NCBI GenBank assembly: GCA_019633425.1 | Contig: WSUB01000004.1 | Coordinates: forward strand, 186,001-250,000 | Direction: 5' to 3' | DNA: 64,000 nucleotides | Source: Tulasnella sp. 424 | Taxonomy: Eukaryota > Basidiomycota > Agaricomycetes > Cantharellales > Tulasnellaceae | In this document: positions 33,621 through 46,484 of the stretch, in pieces | Layout of the letters: each line of letters opens with the position of its first letter | Numbering within the stretch: the stretch's first letter is position 1 | The notes under the pieces: generated by a model | Told to the model about the DNA's origin: nothing | Database searches by the model: none | The model's input: only the letters and a program-made list of their open reading frames with translations | Program-made: the position numbers and the translations under genes

Positions 33621-34244
33621 GTGCCCTACTAAAGCTACTGACAGTCCGAGCGCAGCGCTGAAACCCGAATGAAGACGCGTCAGTAAAGTCCTCTCTGGAC
33701 AGCGTTGGCAGGAAGCTCAGGCTTGTTAATGAAGTCAGGCGTACTGCGAGGAATGGCTGGGCTAGCTTTATATAAAGCTACAACGGTAGTCTGCCAAGCA
33801 AGATGACTGGATGTCGAGGTCTTGCACATTCAAGCAGTAACGTTGGCGGGCAGTCATACGCCGATGGCCGCTATCAGGATGGCCTGGGCGACAGCTGGAG
33901 ATAGATACGTCTGGCGACGACGGAGCTTTAGGTTGTAAGTCACTGGTCTAAGACTTGTGGATGGAAATTTCTGCTCGCTTCAGAGAGGGCCAGGTGGCTT
34001 TTTGTCCTGAGCTGTTGCAGGCGATGAAGGCGATATGCTGAAGGCCCATTTTCCTCCTGGTGGAACCGGTTCATTTGTCTGCTGGTTCGAACGAGCTCCT
34101 CGGAGCCTTTCGAGAAGGAGAAAGTAGACAGGAAGTAGGCGGAAGTAGGAAGTATGTGCCGATGTAGGGCAGGGAAGTGGATCGTCAGTCGGGAAGACAA
34201 TGGGGTAGATCGTGGTGGAAGGACGAGAGACCATGTTCGATTCT

Positions 34245-34259
34245 CTGATTACGCGATCG
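34245..34259. promoter_or_regulatory. Shared module element, copy 1 (CTGATTACGCGATCG)
   Basis: This near-palindromic element occurs once in each of the five zinc-finger modules, always downstream of the family Z gene. The sequence is reversed here because the gene is on the minus strand. Function unknown. Confidence 0.6.
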
Positions 34260-34626
34260 TAAACACTAGCAATACACTGCACTACTTCCGGATTTGTATT
34301 CTCACTCGCGTCTACGATTTTATATTTGGAACAGGGCAACGTAGAACACGGAAATGGGGAGCAACTACAGGCAAAACGAAAACGACTACGCGAAATCAAA
34401 AAGGAATATCTCTGCTGGCGAGCGGCTATCCCTGGCTATCAGCCTAGGATAGACGGGCAGGGTAAAATAATGCAAGACAAACATTCCATGGGGAGCATGT
34501 ACGCGCAACGGGTGATACCGTTAGCAAAAGGGTCGGGCGATGCCTCTAGGTAGTATGGAGGCGACGAAGAGAGGCATGAGACTAGTATATCCACTTGTGG
34601 CTGAATAATGTCAGGAGGGGGTGATA

Positions 34627-35184
34627 TTAGGTTCTAGAGAGCGGGAGCAAACTCGGCGGCAAGCCCGTGCTCGATGGCGCCCCCGAATATCCCAGGTTGA
34701 GCGGAAAGGTCAGAGCCTGGACCTCTGGAAAACCCGCATGCCGACGTCGTATGTGCTGCATCACTGCGTCTTTGCGGCGGCTACTGTAAACGCAGGGTCA
34801 GAAGTGCCGTAAAGGATCTGAGATGGAACGCAGCCAATTGGACAAACCTGTAGTCACATCCCCACGCCGAGCAGCCAAACGATCTTGAATGACCCGCCCG
34901 ACAGCGAGAACGCCCAGTTGGGTCCAAAAAGCTTCTCCCACACTCACAGGCGTGCCACTCGCTCTGTTCATGCCTAGATGAAGACGTGAGTCGGACATAC
35001 GGCTACACGGAAGAACAAAAAGCGACAGACTGCGAATTGATGTGTCGGCGAAGATTCGTTGAATTCTGTCATAAAGGCTTATGAGCGATGAAAACGGAGC
35101 GTGCACGTCGGTTCATGTGGGAGTCCGGGACATAGGAATGCAACGCACAGCAAGAGTCTTTCCACAATTGTGACAAGATGGCAT
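34627..35184 (-). CDS. Three-finger zinc protein Z1, C-terminus frameshifted
   Basis: Exons on the minus strand are 35184-35149, 35065-35031, 34973-34848 and 34783-34627. Finger 1 is a C2H2 finger assembled from three exons (CHNCGK, LRRH, H). Finger 2 (CECGR...CRAGHSR) and finger 3 (GCSAWGCDY...QHIRRRH) follow. At the exon 3-4 join a Cys found in the other copies (YRSCRKD) is Arg here. A one-base loss after the finger region gives an early stop at 34627, removing the conserved Pro-rich C-terminus, so the product would be 117 residues instead of 156-168. It may still fold. Its partner in the right arm is Z5. Confidence 0.7.
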
Positions 35185-35859
35185 AACGGTGGGGTCAATC
35201 GGTAGTGATATTTGGACTGAGGCTGAGTGAAGGGCAGTGAGTGGTGGGTGAGAGGCACGTTTCGAGATACAAAGATCCGGGGAGGGGATGGGAAAGCGCT
35301 TGGCTGGCTATGATGGAAGGGTGTTCTTGTATATTCGTTGAATAGCTGTCTAGCCTTTTTGGGGGGTCGCCGTGAATTTGAATTTCCTGAGATGAGGTAT
35401 GTGCAACGCAACGGGACATCTCCATTTTCTGGGCCCTGGTGTACGAATTTTCGGTAGAGGCCGTGCCTCTGGAGGCCACAAGGTCGTTTACGTTTCAGCG
35501 GAGAGGAAATCTGGCCGGATGTGCTCGCTTCGGGACATTTAATAGTGCACCGTATAAGGATCTCCTTTCCCTGCGACTGCATCATGGCGGACAGATGGTA
35601 GCCGCCGATCCATTCCTCGGCTCCGCTCGCCAGCACACGCGAACCTTATTCTGCGCGCCCCGATATATTTGAAGAAAGTAGAAGATAATGAAATCGAAGA
35701 CTTCCCTTGAAGCCTGATGAACGAAGTGATGGGATGGGCACTTTTTTGCAACTGGCGGCCACCACCGCACTTCTTGGCTTCGAGATGAACATTATCCGCA
35801 TCAGGATCCGTCCGGCGTCGAGAAAAATCTGCTAAAAAGACCCTGGAGTTCATCTGAGG

Positions 35860-36185
35860 CTTACTTCAAAGTATTTGATACCTTCTCTGGTCTGGTGGAG
35901 CCCGATGCCAGAAATCCCCCTTTGAAGGTCGCGAGGGAGTATTTCTTGCTGCAGAGCGACGCCCTCACCGCATTCAATGTAGAAGTATCATCAACCTTGG
36001 ATATGTTTGTTTTGGACTTGGAAGCTCCGTCGTGTTTGGTGATAGCTTGCGCTCCAATCCAACATAGTTGTGTTCGAGTGCTAATTGAGTAGTGAAGCTC
36101 TCTGAAATTAGCCCAAGCCTGTAATGAGGCTTTTATGATGCTCCATCCAGCAAGGTCGCAAGCGTATATTTATATGTCAGTTTGA
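35860..36185 (-). pseudogene. MACPF gene fragment in the left arm
   Basis: On the minus strand, a promoter copy (TATA near 36170) and the start of the first exon (36065 downwards) match the MACPF gene at 28404. The frame is lost within a few codons, and only scattered later similarity can be seen. The equivalent in the right arm is near 57400-58460. The MACPF core is absent. Confidence 0.7.
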
Positions 36186-36639
36186 TTGCCATTCGTCTCA
36201 TGCTGGTGATTTGTGGCCCAGCTGATTGAGATCGCCTTCAAGTTTCGCTTTGTTTAGACGCGCAGCCGGTCTACGTCCCACAGTTCACGTGATAACACAA
36301 CAAACAGTCGTGGCGGTTCGATATTCTTTTAAGCTCTCCTTGTCTGTGTTTCGCTTGCCTGGTTCACGATGATATACCGTAACGTACCTTCTCTCTACTG
36401 CAAAGATAGTCTCCAAGACCCGCAATGTAGGGAAATGGGAAACTCAAGGGAATCTCCGGAGATAACGGGGGACTTCCATTTTCGGCCTGGAGAAACACAA
36501 GGACGGGATGGCCATTTTCTCGAGAAAAACACACAAAGAAACAGGGCTGAAACAAAGCAAAAATTGCCTTATTACGCAAGTCTTTCTTTGTCTGTTTCAG
36601 CCCCAAAACAGGCCCATTTCCTACATGTGAAAGCTCGCC

Positions 36640-38640
36640 CTTTTACTGCGACGTGGTAGAACACACTTGTTGGCTCTTTCGAGCAGCGTATAGTATAAGC
36701 TGCTTCAGATAGACACACTCGCACATGGCGCCTGTATAGAAGTTGACAGGTCGTAAGGTTCGTAATCCCTGAAGTTAAAGAGGGATTGTTCTTCAGAAGA
36801 CACCGACTACCGCCTAGCCAGACCATTGGTATGAAGATGCCGTTTACGCTCCGTATTCACAAGCTCTATCCTGAGACGGGAGACGCTTCTATTGGTGTGA
36901 AATATACCTATTCACTCCTGGCCCGCCTGCCAAGTACTGCGATCGTAGTAGCAGGAGGGAGGATCAGTGGTTTTCTAAGTAGAAGGCTCTAGCCTTTGAT
37001 GCGCTCGGCTCCTGAGATTATCCGGACTAGAGACAATGCGGCGTGGCGGAAGGCGCGCGTTGTCATACCCGGGGTTGACAACCTCTCACGTCTAGGTACT
37101 TCGTCTCGGACTATCGCACTCTACTGCCTATCATCATGTTGAATCATTCTCCTCAGCCTTACGGGCGCTCTCCATGATTTTGCGCGCTGTCTTCAATGAG
37201 ACGGATCGCGGATGAGCCACAGGACTCCAGAAGCGGGTGCGGCCGAGCTTCGCTCATGCTAATCACTCGTGGTTTTTTATATAATAGGCTTGTGTTTCAC
37301 TCAAGGGCCCATATCCCTACGCCCCTTACGGTCTGTCTCGTGGCCTTCACCAATCACTCACGCGCTCCTCTCACACCTCAAGGCTTTTTTGCCTCTCCCG
37401 GTCAGTTTCAATCCCAACTGCCGCTCTCCCCATCCTCCATACTCCTCTCTAAAATGGCTGCGTTCTGCTACCGTCACAGCTGTCTTTCCATCCCCGTTGG
37501 AGTGTTATCGTTCCCAGCGCAACACCATCTCAGCTTCCGCCCAACTCGAACCAATACAGGCGCCCGGACCGCCGAAAACATATCAATCTATTGCACTACC
37601 TTTACTCAATCATCTCTTTACTAGCCTTTGAAGGATGGGATCAATGCTCCGACTGACAAGTACGCTGTGGGGCGCAACGTGAGCACTTGTGGAAGGTTTC
37701 GGACTGGGTTTGCGAGATCGCCTCTCATGTCTCGATGATTCCATACTCATATGTCCTCTCTTGAGACAGGATATTCTGTTCCTCCACCGAGTGACTTTCG
37801 TTCGCCGTGCGACGAACCCCAAGCGAGCTCTCCCCCGCCGTTGCGGTCGCGTTCGTTTCGCTCCAAATTTGAAAGATCCGGACACACCTCAAGATTCTCC
37901 AAAACATAATGCATAGGCCGCAGGAGGGAAGGCGACCAAATGATGTAACAAGTGCCTAGTGGTGGCCTAGCGCGAGGGGGTAGATGGTCGGGGTTACTTT
38001 GAACGGTAGCGATTCGGACCAGGGCCTTTTAGAGGATTTTTCAAAGAACCAACCGGAGTACAGCGTCGCTATAGGTGTATCTGCTACATTATCAGTTGCT
38101 AATGATGAAGCCCCCAAGTCCGCCCTCTCGTCAACACCCCAGCACCACGATTCATCCTGGACTGGAGAGTCCCCCGTGTTGCGTCTCAGATACCGCAGTC
38201 TGCAGTAGTTTCACAACGTTACGTGCCCCATCTGATTCATAGTCTGCTGCGAAAGGCTGTGGATACCGAGGAAGGGAACCCATAAGTTTGAAGACCGTGC
38301 AGTGCTCGTCATTCGCGTCTACCCAGAGCAAAACCAAAGCGACACGATACACCAGCCACGGATCAGATCCCGTCTACCTCTGCATAGCGCCTGACGGACG
38401 CAGGTTAAACCGTCGGCTCTGGGGTATCGCAGTGTGAATCGTCGAGCAGGCTTGTCTCTCAAGGACTATTGGCTTAGCCGCTGTGTCCGTAGACGTCTCG
38501 TGCAGCGATACCCCTCCAGCCTGAGCACCCGACGATCATACATCCAGGGTAATACCCCCAGACGCTTGACACTATCCTGTCCCAGCAGCGTTCCCCAAAC
38601 ACGGCTCATCGCAGGAGAGGCGGAGATACCGAGCTGAAAA
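36640..38640 (+). pseudogene. Decayed companion gene, left arm module 2
   Basis: This matches 55300-56950 in the right arm in reverse and, more weakly, module 1. A TATA-like TTTATATAATA at about 37278 and a C/T-rich leader precede ATG 37453 (MAAFCYRHSCLS). A second conserved piece near 38310 reads VLVIRVYPEQ, resembling VVCAIHDYPKE of module 1. Frames do not join into one protein by eye, so I call it a relic, but a small multi-exon gene is not excluded. Confidence 0.45.
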
Positions 38641-39355
38641 AAGGATGACGGGGTATCAGCATGCTCTCTTCATGGTGCGTTGCAAAGATCCTTACGTTCA
38701 AGCAAATGGCACCGGAAAGAGGAGCCCCTTCTGCTGATACGAGCGAACGGACGAGCGGGGTGATTGGGGGCATGAAGTCTTGCGTGTTGTATTTGATCGG
38801 AGCGATTACAATGTCGGTAGCTGTTGGCTAGCTGTTGGCAAGAAGGGTGGGGGCGATCATGCATGCAGCGAAGGGAGAGGATGCCTTGGCGGGCGAGTAT
38901 GCCGTCAGACGACTAGCGATTGAGTAGGCAGTGGCTTGAGCAAGACTGAGCTTGTAGCCATCTTGCGTAGACATGGGCGATGTGGTCTGCCGGTGCGTCA
39001 TGACTCTACATCTGGACTGGCGCTGGTTGTTTCGTTGTACGCCTGTCTAGACGGATTCGGACGGCTTTTCGGCGCATAGGAAGCGCGTATGGTGTCACTG
39101 GGAGAGGAAATATAGTGTTAGCTTCAGTCTGGTAAACTGGTGCGTCAGTCGAAACGACGATGCACGGAGTCGCCCCACGAACAGACCCCCAGTAAGAACA
39201 GAACTCACTTCGCTGATCAGGACTCCTACAATCGGCCTGCAAAGATCGACTCTACGTATTACTCATGCGAATGGGCTTGTAGACTGGAAGTGATGGGACG
39301 AGTGTCGGCAGATGGTGGCGGGATTTGGAGGTAGCGAGGTGAACACCCTTTGCAG

Positions 39356-39369
39356 CTGATTACGCGATC
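39356..39369. promoter_or_regulatory. Shared module element, copy 2 (CTGATTACGCGATC)
   Basis: Same element as at 34245, about 240 bases past the stop codon of Z2. Confidence 0.6.
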
Positions 39370-39612
39370 AAAACACCAGCTTTCATAGAATTCTCTGAAC
39401 TCGTATCACCGCCCATGTCCATCGATCGTTCTAGTGCACGTCATGACAAGGATATTGCAACACTGCAGACTGACTACAAGCAAAGAACCGACGCGAAATT
39501 TAACCGGTATCTAGTTTGTCCAAGAGCTTTCACTGAAGATTGTGATGGACACGGAAGTAAACGAGAGAGCCAGATGGAACGTGGGGTGCACATACACGAC
39601 ACGCGGACAGGT

Positions 39613-40276
39613 TCAGTAAAATGGAGGACAAGTGTCGGGTGATGCCCCTGAATAGCACGGGGGCGATGGGATGAAGTATGGAACGAGCACATCCAATTGC
39701 GGCTGGATGATGGAAGGAGAGGGTGATAGTAGATCCGAAGGAGTGGTAGCAAACTCAAATTCCAGCCCTGCATTCGACGACTGCCCAGAATATCCCAAGT
39801 CGAATGGGAGAGTCCGAGGTGGGAGGTTCTTTGGCAGGAAATCCTTGTGTCGACGTCTTACATGCTGCTTGACTGCGTCTTTGCGACAGTTCCTATACAT
39901 GAGCTGTCAGATGTGTCGTGAACGTTTCTGGGATGGGACGGGGCCGAACCGATAGTCGCATCTCCACGCCGAACAACCAAAATAATGTAAATGACCCGCC
40001 CGGCACCGGGAGCGCCCCGAGGGATCCAAAAAGCTTTTACCGCATTCGCAGACGTGCCGCTTACTTTTATCGTGTCTATGGTAAAGATGTGGGTTAGGCA
40101 GTGGTCAGCGAAAAGAGCAAAAGACGACGCACTGCGAATTGACGTGTCGACGAAGACTACCGCGACTCTAAAGATAACAGGTGGTGAGAGGGGGATGTGG
40201 AGAGCTAAACATTATCGAATATATTGGAGACGCCACTCACAGAGAGTATCTTTCCACACTTCTTGCACGGTGGCAT
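39613..40276 (-). CDS. Three-finger zinc protein Z2
   Basis: Exons are 40276-40241, 40167-40133, 40075-39950 and 39892-39613, giving 158 residues. Exon lengths 36, 35 and 126 are identical in all five copies. Finger 1 is CKKCGKILS, then RRH and QH, a C2H2 finger cut twice by introns. Finger 2 is CECGKSFLDPSGRSRCRAGH. Finger 3 is FGCSAWRCDYRNCRKDAVKQHVRRRH. The last 75 residues are Pro/Ser-rich and conserved (LGYSGQSSNAGLEFEF; SPPCYSGASPDTCPPFY). The frame is intact. Its closest relative is Z4 in the other arm. A small nuclear zinc protein is inferred. Confidence 0.8.
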
Positions 40277-40744
40277 CGTAGTAGGTGAGATGGACCGACG
40301 TTCTGCGTCAAGTGTGAGTTTTTGCACTGAGCCTGGGTAATAGGAGTGAGTGGCACCGAGGGGGAGTTCTGGAGATATGAGGACCCAGGGAGGGGGGGGG
40401 GAGAGAGGGGAGGGCAATGTGGGACGGTTCTTGTATGCTTTGTGTGGGACAAGTTCCGCCAGCCCTCTCGAGGAGTCGCCGTCTGATAGATTTACGCGAC
40501 GCGCTACGGGTGCAGCGTAGTCGGACAACTACACTTGGCTAGACCCTGGTTGATCGAGTTGGCGCAGACTCTCGGTCGGAAGCCAGAGGGGCGTTTCCAA
40601 TTGAAGGGGTGAGAGGGAGAAGAAGGACCAGATTTGCTCGTTCAGATGTCTTCTGATTTTTGCCATCGGATCATTCCATTGCTTGATCTGGCTTAAGTGT
40701 GAGCTCGCCGCTTATCAGCCGGGCAAAAATTAGTTGCCCAATCA

Positions 40745-41666
40745 CCCCTCGGAGTAGTTCACCATCACGCTCTCCACAAGGTTTCTCCCATTCGCACCTA
40801 AGGACAAGTTCTTGGAATTAAAAGGATCTTCCTCCGGCTTTCTGACTGACGTCGTGATGAGAACAGATTGCAGCCTCGTTGGGGGGCATGACCAACGATG
40901 AAGATTCGTTTCCAACGACCGCGAGTCCAGATGTCTCCCCATATTCCGTTTCCTTCTATCTATGCGGAGCCACTGCATCGAAATGTTGTATCTAGAAGCC
41001 AACCCGTGGATAGCCGCCACCAACGCCCGGGCTTTCAAGACAGCTAAGGTAGGGTATTCCTGGCTTCAGATACGCCCTGCTCAACTGCCCCATCGCGAAT
41101 TATTGCAAATACAGCAGCTCGCGAGAGAACTCATAGGACTGGATACGCGCAACGGGAGCTCGGTACGTTTCTTGGGGATAGTACTAGCAAATGAAAACTG
41201 CCACGTGCACAGTTCATCAGACTCGGTCGGAGCGAGCGGTTCCTCGTCGAGTGACTTTTTCGGTCTGAGGGCCGTCTCGGCGTCTTCTCCTTGGCATTGT
41301 TTTCAGCTAGCGGTGGGCAAAGACAGGCTCTTGGGGTGCAAAGTACTAGAACAGTCGTCCATAAGCGACGGTTGACCGGTACCAATTTAGGGTTCAGCGG
41401 AAATTCAGTACGAGGGACTCAAGAGGAACTCGGAGCAAAATTAGCTTATTGATGGGCTTTGTAAAGCCAGAGACAATTCGGAATGTCGAGGGACAGCAGA
41501 AATCGGAGTCTTGCGGTCCCCTTGCTGCTTGTTGGAGTTTGGGTGATCGACGCGGGCTGTGATTGACCTCCGCGTCTCCATCCGCTCGGGCTAAAAATAT
41601 CTCACCGCTCAGGAAATCCGACCGCAGCGTCTCCAAATACCCCAATCTACATTTATTTTCAGCCAT
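40745..41666. repeat. Inner part of the left arm, possible relic gene
   Basis: Readable on either strand in both arms: a plus-strand reading here (from 40962, containing RELLQIQQLARELI) matches a minus-strand reading at 52599-52940. The opposite strand also stays open (40742-41038 minus with 52903-53139 plus, sharing SVRKPEEDPF). The LLQIQQLARELI reading looks more protein-like. I do not recognise it. Confidence 0.45.
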
Positions 41667-41945
41667 CTTATGCTAAAGACGGGACGAAAAGACAGCCTCG
41701 GCTGTGTTTACGTCATAGCGCCCGGAAAAGCAAGGTGTGCCTGGCCGAGAGTGCTGCCGAGCGCTTCGACACGGCGAACTTCAATCGCACCACGCCGCGT
41801 CGCGACGTTCTTGCCATTCAACCATCTCATCCCTATTCCTCCTTTCCCCCCTCCTCCCCCAGCGCACTATCCGCTAAGCGCGCCTCCTCTACGCAGTATC
41901 AGCCTCATAATCTCAAAGCCGAAATAATTCAGTGCAGTCCATTGC

Positions 41946-42892
41946 ATGGCCAAAACATGGCGAAGGAAACCTATCCAATACATCACGCCTGTGCTATTGT
42001 TCGCGGCATTTCTCCTGCTCTTGTTTGTCTCCCTCTCTTTACCAATTATCAAACCGATCTATCTCTTTGAAATCTCAGCCAAGCTTCAAGATGGCGTCCC
42101 AATAACGAGCATTGCGACTACTATTAGAGTGGGCCTTTGGGGTTATTGTGCCAGCGGATGGTCGTTCGCCGGGTAGGCATTTTATCCGTCCAGCTGGCCA
42201 ACGTTCTTTGACTAACCAACGGGCACTGTATACAGACCGACACCAAAATACGAGCTTAATCAAAGATGTTATGGCCCACAAGTGGGTTACAAGATCAGTC
42301 CCATTATTCTCAACTTAATGTAAGCAGTGTTCGTTCGGTTGGCCGGAGCCGATTGTTGGCTGAGCGGTAAAGCATTTAGCCAAAGTAACGAGCTCGCCAA
42401 TATCCTCCTCGACTCCCTCACCCCCATCCTCATCATTCATCCTATTTCTTGCGGGCTCACTCTCCTGACCGCAATCCCAGCCCTCATCCACCTTTTCAAA
42501 ACCACCGTTCCTGGATTTGTGGAAGTCTGCACTTTGCTCATTGGGATTATCCCAACACTGGTCACCACAATTGACTTGGTGGTCGACATCGTGTTCGTCA
42601 TTGTGGCAAGACAGCGGATAGCCAAAGTTACTGATACGCTGTACGTGTATTGGGGTCCGGCTGTGTGGATGACCGCCGCTGCCACAGCGTGCCTATGGGT
42701 GGGGCTCATCGGACTAGCGGCGTACGCTTGCGGATGCTGTGGACTATCAGATCATCATGTAGAGATGAAGTTGAAGAAAAGGCGTATTTTTGCAGAAAAG
42801 CCGTGAGTCGTCTTGTTCGCGACCTCGGTGGTGGTTACCCACTTAATCCCAATCATCCCCATAGAAAACCAGACCCCGCTGAATCATCATGA
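41946..42892 (+). CDS. SUR7/PalI (RIM9)-family four-span membrane protein
   Basis: Exons are 41946-42172, 42236-42319, 42380-42802 and 42865-42892, giving 253 residues. The order is that of the family: a first membrane segment (YITPVLLFAAFLLLLFVSLS), an extracellular loop with the GLWGYCASG motif where G-x-x-GYC is typical, a later VGYKISP, and three more hydrophobic spans in exon 3 (ILIIHPISCGLTLL; LLIGIIPTLVTTIDLVVDIVFVI; AAATACLWVGLIGLAAYACG). A basic cytosolic tail ends in PAESS. Family members act in the plasma membrane in eisosomes (Sur7) or in ambient-pH sensing (PalI/Rim9); which role applies here cannot be told. It starts about 275 bases inside the end of the left arm, so it is single-copy DNA. 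Confidence 0.85.
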
Positions 42893-43120
42893 CATGTCCA
42901 ACAATGAAACTTACGACTCTTGACGACTATTAGATATCGATTCTTTGAGCGTCGTGCCATTTGCCTGTATCATTGTTCTTTGTGTAGAATAGTTTATGTC
43001 ATCCAAACATTTCCACGTGATCCTTGAGAACACGCGCGGTCGCAAAGTTGCGAACTCGACTGTCTTGTCTCTCTCACTTTACTCTCGTTCCCGACTCTGA
43101 CCCTTTCCTGGGGTGGTTCA

Positions 43121-46100
43121 ATGGCAGGAGGTCGAAGACGAATCATCACTCGTTCTATATCAGCCACTCAGCCTCTACAACTATCATCATCCACTCCAGC
43201 ACCACCACCACTAACACCGCAAGCGGAAGAGCCACAAGAGGAACCGACGCATGAGCCAGGTCAGGATCAACACCAGCACCAGTCACACGATGCTCCTCGC
43301 CTTCTGGCACTCCCGCCGGTGTTCAAGAAACGGCAGTCATCCATTAACCTGGATGACCTAAAAGAGGAGGAAGTAGGGAGTAGTGGTCATAAGCGAGTAA
43401 AAGGAGAGCCGAGTGATACGTCAGCCGAGGAAAAGGAGGAGAGGAGACTGGAAGGAGGAGGTGAGACTGCAGGACAAATGGACAATCAGCCCGGCCCTTC
43501 GACGTCGAGAGAGCCTTCACCACCACCGACACTATCGATACAGCCTCCCGAAGAAGATACGGAGGCTATGGCAGAACGCGAACGCTCGGAGGAATCATCC
43601 GGCGCTTCGAACGCGCTCAAGAGAGCCCGAGACGCGGAAATGGACGTCGATGAGGACGAACCGAGAAAGCGACGCGCCGTCTCGGATGAGGACAGCGAGA
43701 CTCCACGTCAGGAACAAAAACAAGAGCAAGACCAGGCTGCTGTCCCCCCACCGTCCTCTGCCTCGTCCTTGATCGCCAAACCCTTATCATTATTTAACCC
43801 CAAGACACCCTTCCTCGACCTTCGATCCATGACCACACCGAAACTCCGCGTTCCCAAAACCCGCTCGTTACCCAAAATGCCGTCTCAATTCACCCCCGTC
43901 CTCTCAAACATGGGCAAACGCGTCTCTTCTCCCGGGAAACAGATGAAGCGGTTGTCTCTCGACGATTCTGGTTATTACGATTTGGTGGTCCCGTTGAAAG
44001 GCGAGGATGAGCAGACACCGAGGATTAGGAAAGGAAGTCCTGGACTGCCGAATGCCAAGTTCACGTTCAATCCGTTTGCTGTTGGTGCTCCAAAAGCAAA
44101 GGAAGAGGAGCAGGAGGAAGGAGAGGACGAGAGTAGGAACGAAGAGGCGAACGCGAAGGAGAGGCACAAGTCTGAGCCACCACCTGAAACGATTGGAGGA
44201 GACAAATTCGGACCAGCTATACCGTCTCTGGATCATCTCCTCGAAAGCTCAGAAGAACCTACGCGTCTGACGGACTCTGTCATCCGTCGGGGGCCTCAGG
44301 AGGACGAGAACGGTGGAATGTCGCCTCCTCCTTCACCCTCGAAACAGGTCTTACCTGCAAACGTTAACGCCGCGAACGCCAAAGTCCGCCCTTCGATGAT
44401 CCCCCGCCTCGTCCTCGCTCCGCCTCCCCCACCAAATCCAAAGAAACCCGCACCTGCGGCTGCTTCAACTTCTGCCAAGGCAACTTCACCACAGAAGAAG
44501 CCGATTAATAAAACGCTGGCTTCAATATCGCCAACAAAGTCGTTCTTAAGGTTCTTTGCGAGTCCTGCTAAAGGAAGCACAGGTCCTGGACCCAGTAGGC
44601 CTCCTCCGAGGCCCGCTTCGGCGTTGGGGAGGAGTACGACTACAAGCTTCCTTTCGCGGAAGGCTGGCGTAACGGCGAAGGCAGCGGCACCTGCCAAAGA
44701 CGGAGAAGAGTTGAAGAAGAGTACGAACCTCAGCGAGGAAGCTCAGGCATCACTTGCCAAGATGTCTCAGGCTCTGGAAAAACTCGCCGCGCCGCGTCCA
44801 CGGAACTCAGCGGGGTCCGGCTCGTCTTCGGCAGAGAGCACTCCTGCTGCATCGTCGTCTCCGGAAGAAAAGAAGAAAAGGAAGGAAAGACTGGAGGATA
44901 GCGCAATGGAAATTGATGACTTGCCTCCCAGACCGTCGACGAGCTTGGGTTTCTCTCCTGGAGCGGATCGCATGGGGACTATGAGGAGCATGAAAACGAG
45001 GGGCGACAAGGCGGGGAAGAAGTATAATGGACTCTTCCCGAGTGCGAAGAGGGCATCCACTCTGTCAAAGGGGAAGGCTTTGGCGTCATCAGATGACGAA
45101 GACGATGAAGAGGAGGAAGAAGAAGAAACTGCCATCACCCCGACGAACAGTAAAGGAAAGGGCAAAGAGAGTTCACCGAATACGTCGACGGAGCCAGTCG
45201 AGGTAGTTTCCGATTGCTTGCAAGGCTGTGTCATATTCGTGGACGTGCGGACGGAGGAAGGCTCGGACGCGAGTCCCATGTTCGCACAGATGTTGAGGCA
45301 GCTGAGTGCCAAGGTTGGTGGCTGGATTGTCAGCAGCACTCCTAGTCCGAGGCGACTTACGTTTTGCCGCGAATCTTAGGTGATATCTCGTCCTGGAACC
45401 ACTGCAACGCATTACGTTTGGAAGACTGGTTTACAATCGACCCTGACACGGTACTCGACCCTAGAAGAGCCAAAGCCTTTCTTGGTCGGGATTGGGTGGG
45501 TGGTGAAGTGTATGGAGAAGAAAGAAAGGGTGGACGAGAAAAAGTATTTGGTTAATGTCAAGGAGGCAGAGGTGATCTTTGGTAACAAGGTGGGATTTCT
45601 GGTCCATTACTTTTCCCGTTGGGAGAAGCATTAATTCAGAATCGTCCGTTTATAGCGCCGTCGTTCGCTGCAAGTCAAAGATCGCTCTTCTCTTATACAT
45701 GGCTTGGGGGTATCAACTCTTCACAAGCCCACCGCAGCTGCGAAAGCTCGCACCATCAGCAATCCTGCTGTTACTCAGTCCGGTCGAGTTCCCGTCCGGA
45801 AAACAGGTCCGGCAGCCTCAAACACGATCACCAAGTACTTTACAAAAGGCAAAGGGAAGGTCCCTGCAAAACCAGCCCCGCTATTGAAGGCCAAGTTGCT
45901 GCAAGCTCCGCCAACACCTGTGAGGGAGGAGCCTGAACCTCCCGAAGATAGCGGGGAAGCAGATGCTGAACCTTCGGTCAACAAAGGCAAGATAACCCCG
46001 GATATTCCTATGGATGTAGACGACGAAGACAATGAACCCCCACCGCCGCCCCAACTCCTCCGCGAAAAGACTCCTCCACCTCCCCCGCCAGAAGCCATAA

Positions 46101-46484
46101 CCAAGCCTAGCGTACCGACTGCTGCTGTCGTTGCCCGACCTGTGCCAGTCGCATTACCTAAGCCTCCTCCAAATTTGTTCGCGAAACCTAAAGCTCCGCC
46201 GCCCAGCAAACCTGCTCCAGGACCATTAGATGGGTTGGAAGAGCTACTAGCGGATACGAAGACATCGCTCCTCGAGGAAGCTCAGAAGCGGAATCTGCAG
46301 ACCGATCAACTGGACAGAGTTAGGAAGAAGACACTTCTGTTTGCGCGTGAGTAAAAAGCGACTAGCCACAAACTCCAGGCCTGAATGTTGACCACTTCGA
46401 CCATTTTTTGTGCCGTGCACAGCTAAGGTATCAAGTCCGTTGAAGCGCCATGTCAGCTCTTTTGATGAAAGAGGAGATGATTAA
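43121..46484 (+). CDS. Large nuclear protein with one BRCT domain
   Basis: Four exons (43121-45313, 45380-45589, 45656-46346, 46423-46484) give about 1051 residues. The last intron uses a strong GTGAGT donor just before an apparent stop, adding FAPKVSSPLKRHVSSFDE. Residues 1-690 are disordered, rich in Pro, Ser, Glu and Lys, with a poly-Glu tract near 660. The BRCT domain is at about 705-800: GCVIFVDVRTEEGSDAS, then ISRPGTTATHYVWKTG, then VGIGWVVKCMEKKERVDE, the Trp being the BRCT hallmark. A Pro-rich tail with ITKYFTKGKGK follows. BRCT domains bind phosphopeptides in DNA-damage and cell-cycle signalling; the domain resembles the first BRCT of microcephalin-type proteins. Exact orthology is uncertain. 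Confidence 0.85.

Larger units (their letters stand above)
31440..41670 (+). repeat. Left arm of a large inverted repeat
   Basis: This arm matches the reverse complement of 52220-62830 along its whole length. Checked anchors include 32000-32210 with 61985-62210, 33300-33600 with 60600-60900, 34627-35184 with 59041-59697, 36786-36992 with 56591-56797, 37260-37600 with 56000-56300, 39613-40276 with 53597-54257 and 41394-41666 with 52228-52503. In sampled stretches roughly four fifths or more of bases agree. Both arms have suffered separate frameshifts and indels. Confidence 0.9.

Noticed and set aside
43904..45339. Several long minus-strand frames across the BRCT gene
   Set aside because: They are antisense shadows of a GC-rich, low-complexity coding region and have no domain features.
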